Assembly (NCBI RefSeq): GCF_042453785.1
Contig: NC_091667.1
Span: 31,674,001 to 31,738,000 of the forward strand
Direction: 5' to 3'
DNA length: 64,000 bases
Source: Malus domestica
Lineage: Eukaryota; Streptophyta; Magnoliopsida; Rosales; Rosaceae
Of the stretch, positions 45,330 to 55,933 are shown in pieces. Each line of letters begins with the position of its first letter. The first letter of the stretch is position 1. The position numbers were made by a program, and so were the translations under genes. Under the pieces are notes generated by a model that searched no databases, had not been told where the DNA came from, and saw only the letters and a program-made list of their open reading frames with translations.

Positions 45330-45835
45330 CCGAGAATATATGGCTGAGCATTGGATGAGAAGACATTTCTTCGTTGGTGTCGAACTTCTTGTCGAAGGTA
45401 TTGGCACCAGTGTAAACGTCATCATCCATGTTGATGGTAATTACTTACCAGCTACTAAGGGTGTCGGAACAACCTTGCACGCACCCTCCTGTGCATTACT
45501 TGGTATTGTCTCGGATTCTCCAAACTTGAATGCTAATGTAAACCCACTCTTGACCTTTCCGTCATCTGCAATTACCGGAAAGCCGGCTTGGATGTTGCCG
45601 TTGACCTACCAAACTTAAAATACCGACGAAATGTTGGAGTACTTCAGTGTACTACTCGTTTTTGTATGCGAGAGCTCCACCTCTATCGTTGTAACAGCAT
45701 CTGATGCGGACTAGTCCTTCATTCCCGTTACTCTTTGCCATCTCCACTTCAAACTTGGTGTGATGGCTCCCGGCCTCCTCTCCGGTGAAATTGAGTAACC
45801 CCGGAGCTGGCGTGCCATCAAGATTTCCGTTGTGT
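45330..45835 (-). pseudogene. Amaranthin-like lectin with aerolysin-type domain, fragment
   Basis: Minus-strand translations in shifting frames match the agglutinin (amaranthin) domain (KFEVEMAKSNGNEG, VRIRCCYND, about 45670-45830) followed by a pore-forming-type aerolysin-like domain (GFPVIADDGKVKSGF near 45560, DDDVYTGANTFDKKFDTNEE near 45364-45430). Amaranthin-aerolysin fusions occur in plants as presumed stress lectins. Frames are broken several times and most of the agglutinin domain is missing, so no functional product is expected. The assignment rests on remembered family motifs. Confidence 0.65.
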
Positions 45836-46288
45836 CTCTATTTGCTGTTGTGGTTCGGTTCCACTATAAACTTGGCAGAGTTAGCATTTTCATTCTGTTG
45901 TCTGTATATCTTGATATTACAAGTATTTGTTGTGCAAAATGCATGCTAAGTTCAAGTTATGTTTATATGTGTGTGTGTGTTGCCACTTTTCCAACGTTTT
46001 CTCCAAAATTGTGACGAGCAACAAAGCAGTTTTGATTCCGTGCACAACAACGATACCTCGAAAGAAATTGATTCTTCCCCAGAAAGATGTTTTAAAACAA
46101 AGTTGAACAAGGGAAGAAAACTTTTGAATCGCAATCAGATGTCTGGTCAAATTCTTTAACAGTTGATGTATACAGAAGTTCCTTGCTTATGACACGACTT
46201 ATGAGAGGATGTATGTATTGCATTTGCATCAAAAGAAAGAAAGAAGGTTGTAAGTGGTAAGGGAACGACTACCGATGCCGCTCCACTT
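45836..46288. other. Non-coding stretch with GT microsatellite, 3' flank of ORANGE gene
   Basis: Contains a (GT)n run at about 45967-45980 and the 3' untranslated side of the ORANGE copy. No gene motif is seen in either strand. Confidence 0.5.
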
Positions 46289-48147
46289 CTAATCAAAGGG
46301 ATCGATCCGAGGGTCGTGTTCACTTGCCATCGCCATTCCAGTGCAAAGGCATGTCGGGCACATTACCTGCCACATTTACAGACGCAATGTTAGATATAGC
46401 TGCCATTTGGAAGTCATCTCTCAAAATTTTGCTACTAAATTAATCTTAAACTTCATTTCCAGTGCAATTTTTTTCTTCTGAATTGTCTTTCACATGCCCG
46501 ACAAATAGAAGTATCACCAAACATGTGAATATAGAGCATCTAAGCGGCAGGCACTAAAAGGAATTTAGTATGCAATAAACATTCAACGGACATAATTATA
46601 TGTCTAACCTTTCCCGCTCCTGAGCAATTTGAACATCGTTCAGTTTTTGGCAGAGATAGGGGTTGGTTTCCGCCATCAGCTGTCGATACTGGTTCAGTAA
46701 GAACAAGGGTTCCAGTGCTGGAGCAACGAGCACAAGCAAGAGATCCTGCGTAAGTATCAAATACACAGGTAAGTTGACATACGAAACCAATCCGAACATC
46801 TCCATCGTATATATTTAAAGCTACAGTACATAAAACTAAAAGTCAGAAATATAGGACATTATCACACCAGTTCCAAGACAATATTTGCATCGTTTATGCT
46901 CCTGCTGTTTCACATTGTTTATTTCAACTACCATCAATGCTGAGATCACTCCGACTGCTCCTCCAGAGAATGACGCCACTATGGGATCAACTTGACTGCA
47001 GTTTGAAAGTAAAGGAGATCAATAAACGAAACTGGTAACAACATAGTATCAACATTATTTAGCTTCGTTTCAAGAAAGATGACATCCTAGGTTTTTCTAA
47101 TGTGTAAAAATTGAGGATCCTCGTAAAATTTGACTATATCGGTTCCCAAAGCATTTGATTCCTACGTTACAGACGGAAAACAGCAACAATCGAATTTAAA
47201 GATTCATAACACGATAGATGGTACAAAATTTCAAAACGATAATTACTAGAGAACAGGAGGGTTAATAGCCTGAGATATGAGCAATACCTCAACTGCAACG
47301 GCAGATGCATATTTACTATAAAGTCTTTATATGATGTGCCTCCTATTCCCAGCTTCAACTCCAACTGAAAGATGTAAAGGTAATTGTAGGCAAAGAGTTA
47401 CAAACATAACCGAATCCATGTTTTATAAGCAACAACTACACTTATTTTGATATGTTTCCTCATTTTTTACTTGCAAATTCCAAACCATATTGTCGGACCA
47501 GTAAAAGAAAATAATGTTTATGATAACTGTTAAAACTAATTACAACAAGTTAATGCATAAAGAACTTACGGAGGGTGCTATGAGGCCACCGAAAAGGATA
47601 AACCCCGCAATAATTGAATAACAAACAGCATAATACTGCTTAAGGTTGTCTGAACTCTGCAAGCAATGAATTCACCTTGTGATTAATACTTTGCACAAAC
47701 ACTAGTTTTCGCAATTTTTTATGAATCGACAAAAGGCTACAACAAAATATGGCTAAAACATGTCGGGGATATGAAAATACATGTCTTCACAGGGGCACCA
47801 GCTTACCAGGGGAGGCAAAAATGGAATGAACGATGGAAAACTAGGAAGTTCGTTTTCTTGATCTTCATTTACCGCTCCAAGCTCTGCACGTTTAATCCGC
47901 TGTTGTATCCTCAGCCTGCGAACCTACGCATATCGAAGCTCATTCTTAAAGAACACATTTCTAATGGCAATTGGAGAGTAATTTAAAACATGCTACACTG
48001 AGAAAGTGGTAGCAACTAGCAATTGCTCTCACCTCCTCCATATGCAAGAAAATTTTGTTGCGACGACTCCGAATATTATCTTGAATTTCCTGCAGCTCCA
48101 TTGTGGCAAAATCCTGCACTGTTTCAGGCCCCTCTATGATACAAAAT
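46289..48147 (-). pseudogene. OR: ORANGE (OR) chaperone gene lacking its first exon
   Basis: OR is a plastid DnaJ-like zinc-finger protein that stabilises phytoene synthase and promotes carotenoid storage. Exons: 48147-48033 (FCIIEGPETVQDFATMELQE), 47923-47807 (RRLRIQQRIKRAELGAVNED), 47656-47570 (membrane helix, YSIIAGFILFGGLIAPS), 47364-47288 (LELKLGIGGTSYKDFIV), 46995-46868 (VDPIVASFSGGAVGVISALM, second helix), 46745-46609 and 46366-46289 (CPTCLCTGMAMASEHDPRID). The four CxxCxGxG-type motifs (CKYCLGTG, CARCSSTG, CSNCSGAG, CPTCLCTG) are present. All splice sites follow GT-AG. No transit-peptide exon is found between 48148 and the lipase fragment at 48486, so this looks like a 5'-truncated copy. 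It could be functional only if a distant first exon exists. Confidence 0.85.
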
Positions 48148-48485
48148 CTGCACCATTAAGCATGTAAAAATTAAAAATTACAAGCTACAAAGCAATTTCC
48201 GTATAGTTGTTGGGTTAAATAACATCAACAGCAAATAAATCACATAGGTTTTTCACATAAAGTTACAAACTTTCAAGGACTAATAAGCTGTCTGCAATCT
48301 CATAAATTTCACAGTGCAAAGTAACAATCCAAAGCTTGGAACTTTAAATTTCCACCTTCTGTTAATTTTTTAGTGCACCTGGTGTCGTTAGATTCGAGTA
48401 GTATGTCACATTAAATTTTTTTTTTCTGTGCATGCATTTTTTTTTAAAAGAAAATTTATATTGTTAAAGAGCGAGTTCGAAACTA
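48148..48485. other. Gap between ORANGE and lipase remnants
   Basis: AT-rich, no exon recognised on either strand. The first exon of the ORANGE gene would be expected here or beyond and is not seen. Confidence 0.5.
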
Positions 48486-50650
48486 TTACATTATGGAAGG
48501 ACATAGTACCGAAACTCCGACGATCAAAAACAAAATCATGTACAACCACTCCAAGCAGTCAACATGGCCATCACATATTGAATCCAAAATGTTGACGCCC
48601 CATTCGCTGCATATAATGTACAGACGAGCGGCAGCTTCAACCAGTTCTGCCATATCCGGCTGGATGAGAGCAGCTAAAGACATGATTGTTCCCTAATAAC
48701 ATGAATAAATTGAGTAAACACCAAAAGTAGCAGCAAGGGAAGGAGATGTGAAGTATATGAAGAGGTGTAAGACCTGTGAATGTCCAGCAACAAAGATTTT
48801 GGAGCTTGTTGTCGAATAATGCAACGCGTCATTTCTGGTAGATCAAATAGAGCCAATTCCCGCCAACTCCAATTCCAAAATTTCTACAGTAAAGCATAAA
48901 TCTTATTCTCTCTTCTGATAAAGATGAGTGTCCCAGACTCCAACGTGTTCCACACACATTCCCTACCCATACATCGAAACCTTCATCTGCAAGGACGAAT
49001 CCCAGCGATTCTTCTGGAGAATTTAAGAATCATGCATCACCTGGTTAAGATCAAGAAAAGCCAGTAACCAAGTTCAATTGAGTTAAAATGTATCCCATGG
49101 ATGTTCATCACTTTGCCCAATTGTTCTTTTCAAGAAAGGAAATTTCAACAGAACCTGAAAACTTCAGATCAGGGGGCACCAAATAGTGAGCTATACATTC
49201 AAAATTTGAAATAATCAACTTAGTAGGACCAGTATGTTGAAAAAATAGGAAGGAGCTATGAAAGTAAGACTTTTCACTAATCAGGCGTCCAGAGAATCCA
49301 TATTTTACCCGCGTATCAGTTACGGGGAACACTCCCCACCAGAGCAATCTCATTAGTCCTTCACATCTCAACCGTACAGAAGTTGCACTAACAAACATGA
49401 CTCCTATTAGTCCTTCACATCTCAAATCCAGGAAGTACCCATCTTTCGTCTGAATCTGGAAAATAAGCAGCAGTCAATTTAACAATCTCGGTATCTCAAA
49501 GTTACTCACTTTAATCACAAATTTAGCAATTAAACATATAAATGGGCATTTTTTTAGGGAAATATTAGTATAGTACTCACTGTGTGCTCGGAGCAAGAGT
49601 ACCCAGAAAGCTCAATGAGCTGCGCACAGAGGACTGCAGTGGTGAACGACAGCGACCGCACAGAGGACTGCAGTGGTGAACGACAGTGACCAATTCTGTA
49701 AAATTTAGTCGAGTTTTGGGAAATTTCTGCAGCGATTTCGGAGGTCAAGAGGCTGATAAGGAAAGCCGCGACCAAAGGGCACTGGTCTGGAAGAAAGGCT
49801 TTGGTCGCCGCTATCGCAATTCACGAAGGAAGAAGTGCCCCAAAACAATTTCGGCCCTGGACAGGTGCACTGTTTGCACTGAGCCAGGGCCGGCCCTGAA
49901 TCGCGATAACGTCCTTCTCCAAACAGTATATATACAGATGCTAGAAAAATCTACCGGAACTATTCAATTCTAGCGTCTACAGCTTTAGCATTAGTTGGTA
50001 CAAGGGGCATTCTTCCAAAGAGGGAGATGAAATCGTTGAGGCACCAAATAGTGAGCTATACATTCAAAATTTGAAATAACCTCTTGGTAGGACCAATATG
50101 TTGAAAAAATTGGAAGGAGCTATGAAAGTATGGCTTTTCACTAATCAGGCGTCCACAGAATCAATATTTTACTCACAGATCATTTACGGGGAACACTCCC
50201 CACCATAACAATCTTTTTAGTCCTTCACATCTCAAACCAAGTAGAAATTGCAGTAACAAACACGACTTCTATTAGTCCTTCACATCTCAAACCCAGTAAG
50301 TACCCATCTTTCGTCTGAATCTGGAAAACAAGCAGCAGTGGATTCAACAATCTGGGTATCTCAAAGTCACTCACTTTAATCACAAAATTAACAATTAAAC
50401 ATATAAATGGGCATTTATTTAGTGAAATATTAGTATAGTACTCACTGTGTGCTCGGAGCAAGAGTACCCAGAAAGCTCAATGAGCTGCGCACAGAGGGAC
50501 TGCAGCGGTGACGACGGCAACCGATTCTGTAAAATTCAGTCGAGTTTTGGGCGATTTCTGCAGCGATTTCGGAGGTCAAGAGGCTGATAAGGAAAGCTGG
50601 GACGGAAGGGCACTGGTCTGGAAGAAAGGCTCAGGACACCGCTGTCCCGA
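48486..50650 (-). pseudogene. Triacylglycerol lipase (acid-lipase family), broken
   Basis: Alpha/beta-hydrolase pieces in order on the minus strand. N-terminal exons (LCAQLIELSGYSCSEHT, then QTKDGYLLGLR) are present twice in tandem: near 50560-50446 with 50325-50290, and 49700-49581 with 49459-49425. A middle exon at about 49030-48774 has LGFVLADEGFDVWVGNV and ends KIFVAGHSQ. The next exon starts at 48692 (GTIMSLAALIQPDMAELVEA), so the nucleophile motif GHSQG is split by an intron but intact. Beyond this the reading is collapsed (ILDSICDGHVDC), with a deletion. Frame changes in the middle exon and missing central and C-terminal parts make it a pseudogene. Confidence 0.75.
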
Positions 50651-50900
50651 TTCGTGAAGGAAGAAGTGCCCCCAAAACAATTTCGGCTCTGGACAGGTGT
50701 ACTGTTTGCACTGGACCAGGGTCGGCCCTGGCGATAACGTCCCCCAAACAGCACATATACAGATGCTAGAAATATATAAATGTAACCTGAAACTACTAGA
50801 ACCATTCAATTCTAGCGTCTACAGCTTTAGCATTAGTTGGTACAAGGGACATTCTTCCAAAGAGGGAGATGAACTCATTGAGGCTCTTATTTATTCCTCC
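49175..50900. repeat. Head-to-tail duplication, about 865-bp unit, of lipase 5' region
   Basis: 49175-50039 and 50040-about 50900 are near-identical with a constant offset of 865 bp: caccaaatagtgagc at 49177 and 50042, tgaatctgga at 49451 and 50316. The first unit also has an internal 33-bp duplication (cgcacagaggactgcagtgg, near 49622 and 49657). Confidence 0.9.
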
Positions 50901-51867
50901 TCTTGATGTGCCCTTTTAGGCTGCTAATTCCACACGATCCAATCTCATACATCTTCCCTGCAAAAGCATGTGTGCCTGACTTCAAGATCAAATTTTTCCA
51001 ACAAAAGAAACTTAAAGATCAAACTCGCTAGAGGAATAAGTGGTGCACAAGGGTGTTAAAATCTTGACATATGTATATTTTTGGCAGATTTTATGTGAGC
51101 ATGCAACTAAAACTGGCATCACTATCAATGGTGCACAAAGATTGGTGGAAAACTTTAACAGTTTGAGTTGTAACTTCTCCATTGTATTTGTTAAGGCAAG
51201 ACGGATGTCATCTATTCATTTTTCTGTAAAACTTAAAAGGCTGCATAGCAGCTCTTGTTCGTTGTATTGAATACCGTGGTTTTACTGATGAATGCAGAGT
51301 TTGCTGATGATTCATACGACAAGCAATTGAAAATCCCATCATTATGCCCCCCATATACCAGAAGAAAAAAAAGTCATTTACACAAATTCAGAGCGTTCAT
51401 CCACTGTAATTTGCAGATATAGAAACGTTAAGATAAAAGGAAATGCAAAGTACCTTTCACCAAATTGGAGGAGCACCGGTGGCATTAGCAAGTTAGCAAC
51501 GGGAATTGACATACCAATATCTTCACAGTTTCTGCACAAGCACAAATCAAAAGAATCCGGAGGTGGAGTTATGTACCTCTCCTTGGAAAATGCCACCTCT
51601 TGGGATTTCAAAATATGCGGCCGTGGCTAGCCGTCTGACCACGCCAATTCCACCAAAGCCGCCGCAACGCGGTGTAGTGTCCGATTGATTGCTTCAAATC
51701 AGAGCTTCGTATCCATGTGTTTATCAGCAGAGAGTACCCAAAACCCCTGAAAATTATTTCTTTATTCAGATAATAAAATATCCCAAATTTCGAATTTTAA
51801 TTCCGAATCAAAAATAGGGTTTGAATTTTGATTACCTATAAATTGGGGGGTTGCGGTGGAAAGGGAG
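50901..51867. other. Intergenic region 3' of TNL2
   Basis: No gene recognised. A minus-strand open frame at 51611-51378 (ITPPPDSFDLCLCRNCEDIG) and nearby translation in other frames may be a short exon remnant, but I cannot assign it. It lies just downstream of the TNL2 stop and could hold its 3' untranslated or post-LRR sequence. Confidence 0.4.
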
Positions 51868-54800
51868 TCAGCCAAGACGGCGATATGCGTCCTCGAGAGG
51901 GCTATGAAAATACAAATTACAGAGCGTGTTGGGACGATGTACAAGGCTTTTGCAGTCTCTCAAATATAAATACCGAAGCTCCGTAAGGCGTTCAATCCAG
52001 GGGGAAAGCTCTTTAATAGATGTTCCATCCAGGAAAAGACTTCTTAATCCTTCCATATTTTCTTCAATGCTTGGAAACAACTCAAATTTTGTACAACCGG
52101 AAAGAGAGAGAGAGAAAAGGGACTTGAGCTGACAAATGCTGCTTGGAAGACTCTTAAGTTCTTTGCAATCTTTTAGATTCAAATGATTCAATCCCGTAAG
52201 ATTATTAATTGACGAGGGCAGTTCTTTAATTTTTGACCCGGATAAATTAAGCTCTTCTAACTCCTCCATACCTTCTGAAATCTTTGGAAACATCTCAAGA
52301 CTAGAGCAGCCAGAAAGATTAAAGGTTTTGAGAGATTTCATACGAATGCTGCTTGGAAGACTCTTAAGTTCCGTGCAATTATGTAGATTCAAATGACACA
52401 ACCTCGTAAGATTATTAATTGACGAGGACAGTTCTTTAATTTTTGAGCAGGGTAAATCAAGCTTTTCTAACCCCTCAATACCTTCTGAAATCGATGGAAA
52501 CATCTCAAGACTGAAGCAGCCATAAAGATTAAAGGTTTTCAGACATTTCATATGAATGCAGCTTGGAAGACTCTTAAGTTCCTTGCAATCTTTTAGGTTG
52601 AAATGACTCAACCCCGTGAGATTATTAATTGACAGGGACAGTTCTTTAATTTTTGACCCGGATAAATTAAGCTCTTCTAACTCCTCCATACCTTCTGAAA
52701 TCTCTGGAAACATCTCAAGACTGGTGCAGTCAGAAAGATTAAAGGTTTTGAGAGATCTCATACGAATTTTGCTAGGTAGAATCTTAAGTTCCTTGCAATC
52801 TTTTAGGTTGAAATGACTCAACCCCGAGAGATTATTAATTGACAGGGGCAGTTCTTTAATTTTTGACCCAGATAAATTAAGCTCTTCTAACCCCTCCATA
52901 CCTTCTGAAATCTCTGGAAACATCTCAAGACTGGAGCAGTCACAAAGATTAAAGGTTTTGAGAGATCTCATACAAATTTTGCTAGGTAGAATCTTAAGTT
53001 CCTTGCAATCTTTTAGGTTGAAATGACTCAACCCCGAGAGATTATTAATTGACAGGGGCAATTCTTTAATTTTTGACCCGGATAAATTAAGCTCTTCTAA
53101 CTCCTCCATACCTTCTGAAATCTCTGGAAACATCTCAAGACTGGAGCAGTCAGAAAGATTCAAGGTTTTGAGAGATCTCATACAAATTTTGCTAGGTAGA
53201 ATCTTAAGTTCATTGCACCCATGCAGATCCAATAAAACAAGGTTTGTAAGAGTCGAAATAGACGGGTGAACCTCAACTAAGCTTATACAACTTCGAACAA
53301 TTAGCCTCTCAAGATTTGGCACATTTGTGAAGTCAGGGGTTTCCTTAAGGGATTGACAATAACTTAAATTGATGAATTTCAACTTTTCCTGCGTCTGTTC
53401 AAACATTCAGGAAAACATGCATTACTTAATAAGACATCTCACTCAAAGCCCAAACATTTAAAAGATACAAATACATGTAAATGATTGTACGTACCTGGGT
53501 TCCTTCCCAAAGTCGGTCAATGAGACTACATTGCATGTCAAGTTCAACAAGATTTTCGAATTGAAAGTTGGATGGCAAAGACTTGAGAGGGAAACCAAGC
53601 CAGGAGAGATACCTCAGGTTAAGCAACTTTAAGGACCCAAACAGGTGTTGTTTGCAGTACTCATCTTTAAAAACGAAGTGCCTATAACTGATCTCGAGAA
53701 GTCTTCGTTGAGCATTTAAGTTCCCATGAAGACCGATCGTGAGAAGTCTTCGTTGAATCCTTCTAACAACAGATTCAGCATTTAAGTGCCTATGACTGAT
53801 CTTGAGAAGTCTTAGTTGAGTCATTCTAACAAAAGCTTCAGCATTTAAGCATGGCCAGCCTGAGTACGAGAAATCCACAATTATGCTTTCAACTGTTTTT
53901 GTAGCCTGTGCAAATCAAAGTAAAGGAAAATACAGAGAAATTAGTTTTGATTATGAAATTAATGATTGTTTCTTAAGGAGCCGTCTGATAATCATTTCAT
54001 TTTCTATTTAATTGTTTTCAATTTTCATTATTAAAACAATGAAAACTAAAAATAAAAAATTGAAAACAAAAATGGTTATCAAATGGGCCTAAGAAATTGA
54101 TTTTGGTCAAAAGTTGAAGCTTTCTACTAATAATTGCATAAGAAAAAGATTTCTCACCGTATTTTGAGATAGCACGTGATGAACATCTTCATAACTCCAC
54201 AACCTACTTCGTCTCCCAGGCTCTTTGATACATTCTTGGCGGACGATTTCCCGACCCATTTCCGCTAATGAATCATGCATCTCCAGTTCCCCCTCCCCTG
54301 AGACAGTTATGAGTGCTCGATCGATTAGAACTCTTATTCCAGTATAAGGATGGAAACCACAATCTTCCAGAATTCGGGCTGCACAGTCTTTCTCCATCCC
54401 TTTAAAGAAACATGCAATGTCTAGAAAGATGTCCTTCTCCTTGTCATCTAGTCCATCGAAGCTTGATTTAAGCACATCATGAATTCCCCTTCGCGGGATT
54501 TTCCTTATTTTTTCTAACTCATCTTCCCACTCGCGTATAGTTTTGTTACCAAGAAAAGCTCCCAAGACTTTGAGTGCTAAAGGCAGGCCTTGAGCATATT
54601 CTACGACATGATTCGAGAGATCATCATAATCTCTGGTGGGTTGGTTTTTTCTGAAGGCGTGCCGCCTAAAGAGTTTCAGAGCTCCAGAATCACTCAAAAT
54701 CTTGGGATTATATATCACATCAGCTATGCTTAGTAATTGCGAATCTCTAGTTGTTATAATAATTCTGCTTCCACCACCAAAGGAATGTGGCTCTTCAAGT

Positions 54801-55933
54801 AAAGCTTCAATTTGTTCTAATTCGTCCACATCATCAACAACAATAAGAACTTTTCTCTGACCAAGGCTTTCTAACATCACCTGAAAACCTTTACTCGATA
54901 TGTCAGAACTCCCCACCTTGTTGTTCGAGATACTCAATAGAAGTTGTGCCTGCATATGTAGTTTGCCATGCTTCATGAAACCTTCCTTGAAATTTTCAAG
55001 AAAGCAACAAGCTTCAAATCGACTAGCGATTTTATCATGAACAGCTCTAGCGATGGTTGTTTTGCCTAAACCACCCATACCCCATATTCCAACAATGCGA
55101 ACAGTATTCGTTTCACCTCCGGGAGGATATAATAATAGATGCATTTCATGCATGTGAGAATCCATGTCAACCAAGCCATTATCTTTGCTTGATGTTGATG
55201 AGATGTCGATCAATTTCCTATAAACATCTTCTACAATTTCCTCAATAAGCACCACATCATTCCTGTCAAATTAAAAAAAAAACAATATAATAACACCACC
55301 AAATAATAATTAATGGGTTTTTTCATCTGTTAGTTTTAAAAAAAAAACAGAAATTAAAACTAAAAACTAGATATTTATCAAATGACCCCTAAACGTGACA
55401 AAAATCCCAAAAATTAATAGGAAACTAAAACAAATTAGAATTTACTCATAGTTTCGCGAATCCCAGCCGGATAAACTGGTGGCAGTTGTAAGAGCGGATC
55501 TCCAGCTCTGAACCTCTTCCATTTCAGCGTTAGAATCACGATAGTGCTGAGCAAAAGCTTCCTCGAATTTTCTCTTGAGTTTACGAACGTCAGACGGATC
55601 AACTTCATAGAAAATGGGGAGTACAATCCGGTTATTGGTATCCTTGCATTCCAGGATTTGCACGAGTTCTTTCAAGCACCAAGTGGAAGAAGCATAGTTT
55701 TGAGAGAAAACTACAATCGAAAGCCTTGACTCTCGAATCGCTGTCAGGAGCTCGGAAAGGTGGTCGCCTTTTCTGAGCTTTTCGGCATCAATGAAGGCGT
55801 TGATTGGTTTCTTAGCCAGAGCGTTGTAGAGATGGCTGACGAAGCCCCTGCGAGTGTCTTCCCCTCTGAAATTGATGAACACATCGTATTTGCAACCAAG
55901 GCCAGAAGAAGATGAAGAAGAAGAAGCAGCCAT
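51868..55933 (-). CDS. TIR-NBS-LRR disease-resistance gene, copy 2
   Basis: Complete-looking TNL. Exons: TIR 55933-55446 (ATG at 55933, YDVFINFRGEDTRRGF), NB-ARC 55262-54158, short LRR exon 53905-53495, main LRR exon 53394-51868. NB-ARC motifs: GMGGLGKTT, KVLIVVDDVD, GSRIIITTRD, GLPLALKVLG, MHDSLAEMG. The third exon is 108 bp longer than in copy 1 because a segment with HRHLNAESVV/GNLNAQRRLL was duplicated. The main LRR exon has six 70-residue super-repeats. The frame ends with DAYRRLG; a post-LRR exon may exist beyond a donor I did not identify. Likely an immune receptor guarding against an unknown effector. Confidence 0.93.
52141..53394 (-). repeat. 210-bp LRR super-repeats in TNL2 main LRR exon
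   Basis: The word gcttggaaga/gctaggtaga followed by tcttaagtt occurs at 52141, 52351, 52561, 52771, 52981 and 53191, an exact 210-bp period. Each unit encodes 70 residues, three leucine-rich repeats. The three units at 52771-53394 (SLKTFNLCDCSSLEMFPEIS type) are the most alike, pointing to recent unequal exchange. TNL1 shows the same period (79, 289, 499). Confidence 0.95.

Noticed and set aside
45322..45618. Plus-strand 98-codon ORF
   Set aside because: The opposite strand carries the aerolysin-like lectin fragment, which explains the open frame.
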